45,398 bases of DNA from an uncultured Clostridium sp. (lineage in GTDB: Bacteria; Bacillota; Clostridia; Lachnospirales; Lachnospiraceae): contig CANPMS010000016.1 in assembly GCA_947575275.1 (NCBI GenBank), positions 1 through 45,398 of the forward strand, in the 5' to 3' direction. A program made the translations under genes and the position numbers. The number at the start of each line of letters is the position of its first letter. The first letter of the stretch is position 1. The notes under the pieces are model-generated. The model made no database searches, was not told the DNA's origin, and saw only the letters and a program-made list of their open reading frames with translations. This document shows positions 40,137 through 45,398 of this stretch, in pieces.

Positions 40137-40325
40137 ATGAAAAATACTTTTACGGTAGACATCGATGATATTGAAAGCTTTATTGACAATCATTTCTTTA
40201 GTGACCTTAAATCAAAAGAAATCATTGAAAAAGCCGGATTTAGTGAGTCCCAAATAAAAATCATCAATACTCTTATCATCACCGCCCTAAAAGCATATGA
40301 CTTACAAAAAAGCAGCAATAACTGA
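40137..40325 (+). CDS. small plus-strand hypothetical protein
   Basis: 62 residues, MKNTFTVDIDDIESFIDNHF start; AAAGGAG 8 bases upstream. SDLKSKEIIEKAGFSESQIK then IINTLIITALKAYDLQ is helical and may hold a helix-turn-helix, though not convincingly. Shares promoter type with the ORF at 39626. Unknown family. Confidence 0.65.
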   Translation: MKNTFTVDIDDIESFIDNHFFSDLKSKEIIEKAGFSESQIKIINTLIITALKAYDLQKSSNN

Positions 40326-40432
40326 CTGTTCAGCTTTTTGTCTCAGGTATTGTAACTCTTGACTGGAAATCGACTGCTTCCTGCCAGAAGCGGTCTTTTT
40401 CTTTTTACGCCTCTTCTTAATCCCCCTCACCC
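40302..40432 (-). CDS. possible small basic protein
   Basis: A GTG near 40432, after GGAAGGAGG, opens a frame of 42 codons: RGIKKRRKKKKTASGRKQSI then SSQELQYLRQKAEQSVIAAF. Very basic start and helical end. Spacing of the site to GTG is too short, and the end overlaps the plus-strand ORF by 24 bases. Uncertain; could be noncoding. Confidence 0.3.
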
Positions 40433-40538
40433 TCCTTCCGCACCCTCCAAACCATTTAGATTTCACACATAAATTTTTAGATAAGCACAATATATAGATT
40501 AAATATTTATAAAATCTCTAAATATTGTGTTTTTTGTA

Positions 40539-40567
40539 TTGACTCATGCACATTTCCAGTATAAAAT
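40539..40567 (+). promoter_or_regulatory. promoter of the KTSC gene
   Basis: TTGACT (40539-40544), 17 bases, TAAAAT (40562-40567). An AATATTT/AAATATT inverted repeat (40502-40526) lies just upstream and could be an operator. Confidence 0.7.
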
Positions 40568-40614
40568 CGCCTCGTAACCAATGTTTGCCTATTCAGAAAG
40601 GAATAACAAAACTA

Positions 40615-40821
40615 ATGAACATGATTTCTGTAACGTCAACCGATATTTCCAGCATTGGATATGATGGAAGCACAATGCACATCCGCTTTAACTCTGGCGG
40701 TCTGTATGCGTATCACAATGTCCCATCCAGTGTCTATGATGGATTGATGGGGGCATCTTCAAAGGGAAAATACTTTCACGCTCACGTCAAAGGTCGGTAT
40801 GGGGATACCAGGATAGGTTAA
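40615..40821 (+). CDS. KTSC-domain protein
   Basis: 68 residues from the ATG at 40615 (AAAGGAAT 11 bases upstream). ISVTSTDISSIGYDGSTMHI then RFNSGGLYAYHNVPSSVYDG, LMGASSKGKYFHAHVKGRYG is the KTSC domain (YDxxxxxLxIxFxxGxxYxYxxVPxxVYxxLxxAxSxGxFFxxxIRxxY). KTSC proteins are common in phages; proposed nucleic-acid link unproven. It has its own promoter and converges on 40818-41093. Confidence 0.92.
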   Translation: MNMISVTSTDISSIGYDGSTMHIRFNSGGLYAYHNVPSSVYDGLMGASSKGKYFHAHVKGRYGDTRIG

Positions 40822-41093
40822 TCCGTCACTACAAGCACAACAGCCGGGCCGTTTACATTGACCGCTAAATCCTTGTACGGCTCTGCTATATGTGTTTCCA
40901 CACCCTCTCGCTTTTTCAATTCCTCCACCAGTTTGCAAGTTTCAATCTTTTCTAATCCGACAGGCACACACACGACCTTGCAATCCTTTTCAGCAATAAT
41001 ATCTTCATCTGTGATACTCGCCAGCAGATGATCCTCGCTGTCAGTTACGAGGATTTCAGAATATTCTTTTTCTCCGATTTTCAATGTTTTCAC
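40818..41093 (-). CDS. hypothetical protein downstream of an XRE regulator
   Basis: 91 residues, MKTLKIGEKEYSEILVTDSE start. Strand-rich with acidic turns (DEDIIAEKDCKVVCVPVGLE), and a final VNGPAVVLVVTD. The ATG overlaps the stop of the XRE gene by 4 bases, so they are coupled; the end overlaps the KTSC end by 4 bases. Unknown family; possibly a partner of the regulator. Confidence 0.75.
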   Translation of the reverse strand: MKTLKIGEKEYSEILVTDSEDHLLASITDEDIIAEKDCKVVCVPVGLEKIETCKLVEELKKREGVETHIAEPYKDLAVNVNGPAVVLVVTD

Positions 41094-41314
41094 TCCCTTC
41101 TGTTGAATAATGCGTTTGCATCGACACCCAAAGCTGAGGTTATTTTGCAGATGTCAATGTCCGTTATCAGCTTTCTCCCTGTCAACATAGCGTTAAACTG
41201 CTGTTTGGTATAACCCGCCCTTTCCGCTACCACATACTGCTTTAAGCCACGTTCGGCAATAATCTTTCTTATATTAGGGGTAACAATTTCATTTATCTCA
41301 ATCACCTCTTTCAT
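41090..41314 (-). CDS. XRE-family transcription regulator
   Basis: 74 residues. The helix-turn-helix is IRKIIAERGLKQYVVAERAG then YTKQQFNAMLTGRKLITDID, of the Cro/C1 type. AGGAAG lies 5 bases before the ATG. It is the third XRE protein of the phage, but it is not closely alike to the pair at 41707/42130. It heads a two-gene unit and may control the early genes. Confidence 0.88.
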   Translation of the reverse strand: MKEVIEINEIVTPNIRKIIAERGLKQYVVAERAGYTKQQFNAMLTGRKLITDIDICKITSALGVDANALFNRRE

Positions 41315-41526
41315 GCAAACTTCCTATGTCGTGATGCACTCTGCAAAAAGTGTCTGAACATCTGTGTCGGGAAAGCATTTCTGCAATAGCAGTATCAAAT
41401 TAACCGATGACAATTCAATCCAGTTTGCAAAACAACATTTCTCTGAACTTCCTGTTTCAGAAGCAAAAATTTCTTATAACAGTGATTCTGGAAAGATCAC
41501 TATTTCCTAGTCAGATGGCGGTATGA
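41315..41526. other. gap with a possible gene relic
   Basis: A plus-strand frame from GTG 41364 to a stop at 41510 (48 codons, ending SEAKISYNSDSGKITIS) looks protein-like but has no ribosome site, and an in-frame stop lies 6 bases before it. Read as a relic or chance. Nothing else seen. Confidence 0.35.
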
Positions 41527-41688
41527 TCAAAGCGATTGTGCCGCCCTTTCCAAAAGCTCCAATGCTCTTAATGCAATTTCATTATTTTCAGCATTAATAA
41601 ATATTACCAATGCTTCCGTGCAGATAAAATTGATATGATTTTCATTGAAGCACTTTACTACCCAGTTAAGAGTTTTTTCCTCTACCAC
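41527..41688 (-). CDS. small hypothetical protein after the Cro-like gene
   Basis: 53 residues from GTG at 41688: VVEEKTLNWVVKCFNENHIN then FICTEALVIFINAENNEIAL and ALELLERAAQSL. AGGAGGTG lies 5 bases before the GTG, which fixes the start. It follows the Cro-like stop by 18 bases in the same leftward unit. Unknown family; probably an early regulator partner. Confidence 0.7.
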   Translation of the reverse strand: MVEEKTLNWVVKCFNENHINFICTEALVIFINAENNEIALRALELLERAAQSL

Positions 41689-41706
41689 TTTCACACCTCC
41701 TCTCTC

Positions 41707-41892
41707 CTATTCCAAAAAATACTCAATCGGCTTGCCGAAGTAGTCCGCCAGCTTTTTTAGCTTGTCTGTTTTTGGTACGCTCCTGCCATTTTTCCAATCT
41801 GTAAAAGTATTTGCCGGTATACCAGTATCTTTCGATACTCTATAAGCTGTCACATTATGTTGCTGCAAAAGTGCAGCAAATTTTCTGTACAC
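41707..41892 (-). CDS. XRE regulator, Cro-like (divergent from the repressor)
   Basis: 61 residues: only the DNA-binding domain. Helix-turn-helix NVTAYRVSKDTGIPANTFTD then WKNGRSVPKTDKLKKLADYF. GGGAGGTGAGTGA precedes a GTG start. About two thirds of the residues equal those of the 128-residue repressor at 42130 (VTAYRVSK-TGI, FTDWKNGRS-PK-DKL-K-ADYFG), so both likely read the same operators and arose by duplication. Driven by a leftward promoter at 42056-42084. Confidence 0.9.
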   Translation of the reverse strand: MYRKFAALLQQHNVTAYRVSKDTGIPANTFTDWKNGRSVPKTDKLKKLADYFGKPIEYFLE

Positions 41893-41934
41893 TCACTCAC
41901 CTCCCAGAATACATAATATTTTCATAATTAAATA

Positions 41935-41963
41935 TTGATTTTATTTCGGAAATGTGATATAGT
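41935..41963 (+). promoter_or_regulatory. rightward lysogeny promoter candidate
   Basis: TTGATT (41935-41940), 17 bases, TATAGT (41958-41963). The spacer contains TTCGGAAATGTGA (41945-41957). It would give the repressor mRNA a leader of about 160 bases and faces the leftward promoter head-on. Confidence 0.6.
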
Positions 41964-41996
41964 TCAATTACCACATTAAACTTTCACATTTCCGAA
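41945..41996. promoter_or_regulatory. 13 bp inverted repeat in the switch region
   Basis: TTCGGAAATGTGA (41945-41957) and TCACATTTCCGAA (41984-41996), perfect arms 26 bases apart. One arm fills the spacer of the rightward promoter. It differs from the ATTTATGA operators, so a different protein may bind it. Confidence 0.7.
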
Positions 41997-42029
41997 TTGA
42001 TTATGAAATTTATTATAATTTTGCTTTTT

Positions 42030-42109
42030 ATTTATGATTTCATAACCATGACACTACTATATCACGGTTATCATAAATAGTCAAGCATTTTATTTATGAT
42101 TTCATAAAT
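42030..42109. promoter_or_regulatory. operator cluster for the XRE pair
   Basis: A perfect palindrome, ATTTATGA-TT-TCATAAAT (42092-42109), a near copy, ATTTATGATTTCATAA (42030-42045), and a half-site, TCATAAAT (42071-42078), inside the spacer of the leftward promoter. Further TTATGA/TCATAA half-sites lie at 42001 and 41932. Confidence 0.8.
42056..42084 (-). promoter_or_regulatory. leftward early promoter
   Basis: Minus strand TTGACT (42079-42084), 17 bases, TATAGT (42056-42061): the strongest promoter match in the switch region. Operator half-site within the spacer, full operators on both sides. It should drive the Cro-like gene and early transcription. Confidence 0.8.
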
Positions 42110-42129
42110 ATTTTAGAGGAGCACTTATT

Positions 42130-42516
42130 ATGTACGAGATATTTGTGAAACTGCTTGAAAAATTTGATGTAACTGCGTATAGGGTATCTAAAGCTACTGG
42201 TATAGCCGGCTCCACTTTTACAGACTGGAAAAATGGCAGAAGCACACCAAAGCAAGATAAACTGCAAAAAATTGCTGATTACTTTGGCGTTAGTATGGAG
42301 TATCTTATGACCGGCAAAGAAGAACAGTCAGACAATAGCTATTATCTCAATGAAGAAACTGCCAAAGCCGCACAGGAAATTTTCGAAAACAAAGAGCTCC
42401 GCATGTTATTTGATGTTGCCAAAGATGCCGATGCAGAAGACTTACGCGCTCTACACAGCATGGCCCTGGCGCTTAAAAGAAAGGAGCGAGGTTACGATGA
42501 TGACACCGGATGTTAA
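42130..42516 (+). CDS. XRE-family phage repressor (CI-like)
   Basis: 128 residues. Helix-turn-helix at about 12-62 (DVTAYRVSKATGIAGSTFTD then WKNGRSTPKQDKLQKIADYF), followed by a helical C-terminal part (NEETAKAAQEIFENKELRML) typical for oligomerisation of Firmicutes prophage repressors; no LexA-type protease domain, so induction needs another route, usually an ImmA-like protease. TTTAGAGGAG lies 8 bases before the ATG. The next gene starts inside its last codons. Confidence 0.92.
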   Translation: MYEIFVKLLEKFDVTAYRVSKATGIAGSTFTDWKNGRSTPKQDKLQKIADYFGVSMEYLMTGKEEQSDNSYYLNEETAKAAQEIFENKELRMLFDVAKDADAEDLRALHSMALALKRKERGYDDDTGC

Positions 42517-42922
42517 TGTGGTACTACTAGACTTCCACAAGGAACGCGGACGTGAGATGGTCGTGGAAAATGAAGATGGTAGCTTTACCATCATAATTAA
42601 TTCGCGGCTTTCATACAACGGGCAGCTAAATGCGTATAATCACGCAATAAGGCATATCAAGGACAATGATTTCGAAAAGGAAAACGTGCAAGAAATAGAG
42701 TTCGCTGCTCACTCCGCCTCAAAGCCAGTGGAAATCCCTGAATCGGCAGAGCGTATACCCTCAGAGAAGTATCTTAAGCGTATAAAGGCCCTGCAAGCCA
42801 GTCGTAAAAAAATCCAACAAAAGCTTCAGCAGTTAGAAAGTGAACTTGAAATTATGCGCAACATGGAGGGAGGCGACCCCTGGAGTATCCCCAGCCGTCT
42901 GCAATGGTTCGGAGGAGGATAA
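42497..42922 (+). CDS. ImmA/IrrE-like protein lacking the catalytic glutamate
   Basis: 141 residues from ATG 42497 (GGAGCGAGG 4-6 bases upstream; a second ATG follows directly). VLLDFHKERGREMVVENEDG, SFTIIINSRLSYNGQLNAYN, then HAIRHIKDNDF. In the related short phage proteins this segment is HExxH (such as HExxHI-x-x-DDF), a zinc peptidase site; here it reads HAIRH, so the essential Glu is Ala. The C-terminal half is a coiled coil (KALQASRKKIQQKLQQLESE). Overlapped with the repressor gene and translated with it, so it may still bind or signal to the repressor without cutting it. Confidence 0.8.
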   Translation: MMTPDVNVVLLDFHKERGREMVVENEDGSFTIIINSRLSYNGQLNAYNHAIRHIKDNDFEKENVQEIEFAAHSASKPVEIPESAERIPSEKYLKRIKALQASRKKIQQKLQQLESELEIMRNMEGGDPWSIPSRLQWFGGG

Positions 42923-42995
42923 CAGTGTCATCTCAACTATAATTAAATAGCCTTTGGCTTTTTAATAAAATACTAAAGAGAGAAGGGGAATTTTT

Positions 42996-43628
42996 ATGAA
43001 AAAAAATGTATTACTGCTCATCACACTGCTTTCTGCCTCAGTAGCCGGGTGCTCTGCGCCCGCAGCTAACTCAGACGAGCTGGATGAATTAAGATCACAG
43101 GTTGAGGCGCTGCAGAAAGAAAATGATGAGTTGAAAACTATGCCCGAAACCACCGCAACCGAGAGTGAAACCGAAGAAACCACCGAGGCTGTGTCTGAAA
43201 GCGGGGATACGTTAGCGATTGGGCAAGACGGGGTTTTAGGGGATTGGACAGTCACCGTTACAGCTATGGAAATCACTGATTCCATCAAAGAAAATGCTTA
43301 CTACGGATTCAACCCGGAAGAGGGAAATAAATACCTATATGTCGACATTACAGTAACGAACAACGGGAAAAATGCAGCCTCGTTTTTGCCGAGCTACGGG
43401 CTAAACGGTGACATTTCCGCAAAGTTGCTATACCAAGGTGAGTATGAGTTTAGTTCCACCAACTTACTGGGGCATAGTAAAGACATACACAACACCACTG
43501 TAAATCCGCTATCGTCAAAAAGTGGAATTATCGCGTTTGAAATTCCAGATTCCATTGCTTCTAGTGAGGAAGAACTTGTAATAAGGATTTCGCAAGGAAA
43601 GAACAAATTGCAAATTAAAGTCAGATAG
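42996..43628 (+). CDS. surface lipoprotein with DUF4352-like domain
   Basis: 210 residues. A lipoprotein signal, MKKNVLLLITLLSASVAGC, has lipobox SVAGC (Cys19). A short coiled stretch (LDELRSQVEALQKENDELKT) and a Thr/Glu linker lead to a DUF4352-type immunoglobulin-like domain (about 75-205): LGDWTVTVTAMEITDSIKEN, GNKYLYVDITVTNNGKNAAS. Anchored outside the cell membrane. Expressed from the lysogeny side, thus probably a lysogenic conversion gene; superinfection exclusion is one possibility. Confidence 0.9.
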   Translation: MKKNVLLLITLLSASVAGCSAPAANSDELDELRSQVEALQKENDELKTMPETTATESETEETTEAVSESGDTLAIGQDGVLGDWTVTVTAMEITDSIKENAYYGFNPEEGNKYLYVDITVTNNGKNAASFLPSYGLNGDISAKLLYQGEYEFSSTNLLGHSKDIHNTTVNPLSSKSGIIAFEIPDSIASSEEELVIRISQGKNKLQIKVR

Positions 43629-43645
43629 TATATTTGTCAAACAGC

Positions 43646-43678
43646 AAAACCGCCCCTGCGTAGGCAGGAACGGCTTTA
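43646..43678 (+). terminator. terminator after the lipoprotein gene
   Basis: CCG-CC-CCTGC-GTAG-GCAGG-AA-CGG within AAAACCGCC...GGCTTTACA; a bulged 8-10 bp stem with a short T run. It separates the repressor/lipoprotein unit from the recombinase. Confidence 0.6.
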
Positions 43679-43773
43679 CATGGATTTTCTCTTCTCCAGA
43701 CGAACTGGTAACGATACAATCAGATTGAGCACCTGTATTATATCATTTCCTGGTACGTCCGGTCAAGAGGGCG

Positions 43774-43801
43774 TATTTCTTTTACCCAAAATTCATACGT
43801 T
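43774..43801 (+). promoter_or_regulatory. SigE/SigK-like promoter motif before the recombinase
   Basis: GTATTTC (about 43773-43779), 14 bases, CATACGTT (43794-43801). The mother-cell SigE -10 consensus is CATACAnT and SigK is CATAnnnT; this has one mismatch to the first and fits the second. The start would be near 43808, leaving the AGGAAGGG site at the very 5' end. No good housekeeping promoter is seen in the 190-base gap. One short motif can arise by chance. Confidence 0.35.
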
Positions 43802-43822
43802 CAAACAGGAAGGGTGATATAA

Positions 43823-45277
43823 ATGTCAAAGATTCAAAATTTAGAGATTGGCGCTGCTTATATCCGCGTCAGTACCGATGACCAGGCAGAGCTTTCCCCC
43901 GATGCACAGCTTCGGGTAATTCTGGAGGCTGCCAAAGCGGATGGCTTTATCATACCGCAAGACTACATATTTATTGAAAAAAAGGGGATTTCCGGGCGAA
44001 AGGCTGACAACCGGCCGGAATTCCAGCGAATGGTTGCCGTTGCTAAATCCCAACAGCCAGCTCCTTTCAAGCGTCTGTACCTTTGGAAGTTCTCACGTTT
44101 TGCCCGCAATCAGGAAGAGAGCACTTTTTATAAGGGGGTACTCCGTAAAAAATGCAGCGTTGAAATCAAAAGCGTGTCGGAGCCGATTGCGGAAGGCATG
44201 TTTGGACGCCTGATTGAAACCATCATCGAGTGGTTTGATGAGTATTATTCGATTAACCTCTCCGGCGAGGTTCTCCGCGGCATGACGGAAAAAGCGCTGC
44301 GGGAAGGCTATCAGATCGTGCCCTCTCTCGGTTACGATGCAGTCGGCAATGGAAAGCCTTTCGTAATCAATGACGAGAAGTACCAAATCGTGGAGTTTAT
44401 TTTCCATAACTACTACCACGGCAAGGATATGAGCTCAATCGCCCGGGACTGCAACAGCCGTGGCTGGAAGACGCGGCGCGGTCAGCCATTCGAGCGCCGC
44501 ACGGTTCTGCGCATTCTGCAAAACAAATTCTATACGGGAATTGTGGAATGGAACGGATATACCTTTCAGGGCGCGCATGAATGCCGGTCAAGCGTAACTG
44601 ATTTATTCGAGTCATGCCAGCAGCGGATTGCCAACGAGTACCGCCCCATCCGGCGCCGGGAGGTTTCCTCCTGCAAGCACTGGCTTTCCGGGCTGATTAA
44701 ATGCTCCGTCTGCGGCGCGTCATTGGCTTATCAGCCTACCAACAATCCGAAAAAACGAAGCAGCTTCTTCAACTGCTGGAAGTATATGAAGGGAGTCCAC
44801 ACCGGCTCCAACTCTATATCGCAAAAACGGATTGAGCAAGCGGTGCTGGAGTCCCTAAAAACTGTCATTAGCACCGGAACTATCGAATTTGAATGCGTGT
44901 CAGCAGAACACAGCCAGAATGATGATACAGAAATTCTGAACAATGCCCTTGCCCGCGTGGATATGAAAGAACTGCGGATTCGAGAAGCCTATGAGGGAGG
45001 GGTTGACACCCTTGAGGAATACAAGATTAACAAACAAAGACTGGCAAAAGAACGCGCAGAGATTTTTCAGGAAATCGAACGGCTCAAAGAACAGATTTCC
45101 TCCGTTGCCTCAACTCCCAGCAAGTCAGAAATCCTAAACCGGGTCGAAAGCGTTTATGATTTACTATCTGACCCGGACGTAGATTATCAAATCAAAGGTG
45201 TTGCCATACGAAGTGTCATCAAAGAGATTGTATGGGATCGTGCCAATACAGACCTGCATATCCACTATTACGCATAA
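43823..45277 (+). CDS. large serine recombinase (phage integrase)
   Basis: 484 residues. Resolvase domain 8-155: AAYIRVSTDDQAELSPDAQL with nucleophile Ser17, then ISGRKADNRPEFQRMV and LYLWKFSRFARNQEESTFYK with the catalytic Arg residues. Recombinase domain about 165-270 (SLGYDAVGNGKPFVINDEKY, SIARDCNSRGWKTRRGQPFE). Zinc ribbon about 290-330 (CSVCGASLAY ... FNC), then a coiled coil (EYKINKQRLAKERAEIFQEI) that controls synapsis. AGGAAGGG precedes the ATG. It lies 44 bases from the attR half-site, the usual place, and explains the inverted-repeat attP. Confidence 0.96.
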   Translation: MSKIQNLEIGAAYIRVSTDDQAELSPDAQLRVILEAAKADGFIIPQDYIFIEKKGISGRKADNRPEFQRMVAVAKSQQPAPFKRLYLWKFSRFARNQEESTFYKGVLRKKCSVEIKSVSEPIAEGMFGRLIETIIEWFDEYYSINLSGEVLRGMTEKALREGYQIVPSLGYDAVGNGKPFVINDEKYQIVEFIFHNYYHGKDMSSIARDCNSRGWKTRRGQPFERRTVLRILQNKFYTGIVEWNGYTFQGAHECRSSVTDLFESCQQRIANEYRPIRRREVSSCKHWLSGLIKCSVCGASLAYQPTNNPKKRSSFFNCWKYMKGVHTGSNSISQKRIEQAVLESLKTVISTGTIEFECVSAEHSQNDDTEILNNALARVDMKELRIREAYEGGVDTLEEYKINKQRLAKERAEIFQEIERLKEQISSVASTPSKSEILNRVESVYDLLSDPDVDYQIKGVAIRSVIKEIVWDRANTDLHIHYYA

Positions 45278-45320
45278 TATCGCAGGAGAAGCCTGAACGA
45301 ATTGGCTTCTCCACTCCTAT

Positions 45321-45360
45321 ATTATTGGTTTCAGCAGTATAGCCCTCCATACTGACTGAT
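45321..45360. other. attR: right prophage-host junction
   Basis: Phage arm ATTATTGGTTT-CAG-CAGTA (45321-45339), TAGC, core CC (45344-45345), then host TCCATACTGACTG. With the left junction it reconstructs attB inside cotJC (host TAT GGA GG-A CCA GAC on the coding strand). Confidence 0.88.
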
Positions 45361-45398
45361 GATAAACTGTGCCAGTTTCGGATTTGTCTGTGTAATTT
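45344..45398 (-). pseudogene. cotJC: CotJC N-terminal part, cut by the prophage (runs off the window)
   Basis: The minus strand reads ITQTNPKLAQFIISQYGG, the conserved segment just before PDGE in CotJC. After the GG core the frame enters phage DNA and stops within 5 codons (LYC stop, 45331). Joined to 1904 it restores ...SQYGG-PDGES without loss or gain of a base. Promoter and first codons are beyond 45398. This half would still be transcribed in sporulating cells, giving a short useless peptide unless the phage excises. Confidence 0.92.

Larger units (their letters stand above)
1903..45345. mobile_element. Prophage, PBSX/Xkd-type myovirus, integrated in cotJC
   Basis: The boundaries come from the reconstructed att sites: core CC at 1903-1904 and 45344-45345. 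The content is a full temperate phage: lysogeny switch, serine integrase, replication, packaging, head, contractile tail with sheath, lysis. The genes look intact, so it may be inducible. The length of about 43.4 kb suits the gene set. Confidence 0.92.

Noticed and set aside
41364..41510. 48-codon plus-strand frame between regulators
   Set aside because: No ribosome site and an in-frame stop just before it; may be a relic, so it is described only as part of the gap.
1..45398. Diversity-generating retroelement (RT, Avd, template repeat) to match the fibre variable region
   Set aside because: No ORF shows reverse-transcriptase motifs and I found no second copy resembling 5283-5405 in intergenic DNA.

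Overview
The window is one nearly complete 43.4 kb prophage (about 1903-45345) with a little host DNA on each side. The host looks like a spore-forming Clostridia of Lachnospiraceae type. The evidence is a CotJC spore-coat/manganese-catalase gene at both junctions, Firmicutes-style AGGAGG ribosome sites, and phage gene families typical of gut Clostridia. The taxon is an inference.

Host left flank (1-1904): the end of an IS3-family insertion sequence, a 26-residue holin-like toxin gene, AT-rich DNA with two CRISPR-repeat-like palindromes, and the body of cotJC on the minus strand with its terminator. Host right flank (45344-45398): the N-terminal codons of the same cotJC. Joining the flanks at a shared CC/GG dinucleotide (1903-1904 and 45344-45345) restores an uninterrupted CotJC frame. 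The phage-side half-sites joined the same way give a 48 bp attP with near-perfect inverted repeats, as expected for the large serine recombinase encoded next to the right junction. A SigE/SigK-like promoter motif precedes the recombinase, so sporulation-linked excision that rebuilds cotJC is a testable idea.

Phage layout: nearly everything is on the minus strand and reads right to left. The early region (about 41.3 down to 28.2 kb) holds small regulatory ORFs, a hexapeptide-repeat protein, a PC4-like protein, a DUF2800 nuclease, a DUF2815 single-strand-binding-like protein, a family A DNA polymerase, a VapE-type primase-helicase, a VRR-NUC nuclease, an SNF2 helicase and an ArpU/RinA-like late regulator. 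A structured-RNA/tRNA-like element and an AT-rich two-gene cassette of unknown function (27621-26066) follow. The late region (25.9 down to 3.4 kb) is a PBSX/Xkd-type myovirus: small and large terminase, portal, a MuF protein carrying a CdiA-like nuclease toxin, scaffold, capsid, connectors, sheath, tube, a chaperone with a -1 frameshift signal, tape measure, LysM and baseplate proteins, a tail fibre with a DGR-variable-region-like C terminus, CD1375-type small proteins, holin and endolysin. The left end holds two holin-like toxin/antisense RNA modules inside a diverged duplication, plus a ribbon-helix-helix regulator.

Lysogeny region (41.5-45.3 kb): two paralogous XRE regulators face away from each other across an operator-rich 237 bp gap with face-to-face promoters. 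They are followed on the plus strand by an ImmA-like protein lacking the catalytic Glu, a DUF4352 lipoprotein and the serine recombinase. Apart from these genes and four small plus-strand features (two short ORFs, a KTSC gene, antisense RNAs), the phage is a leftward unit.
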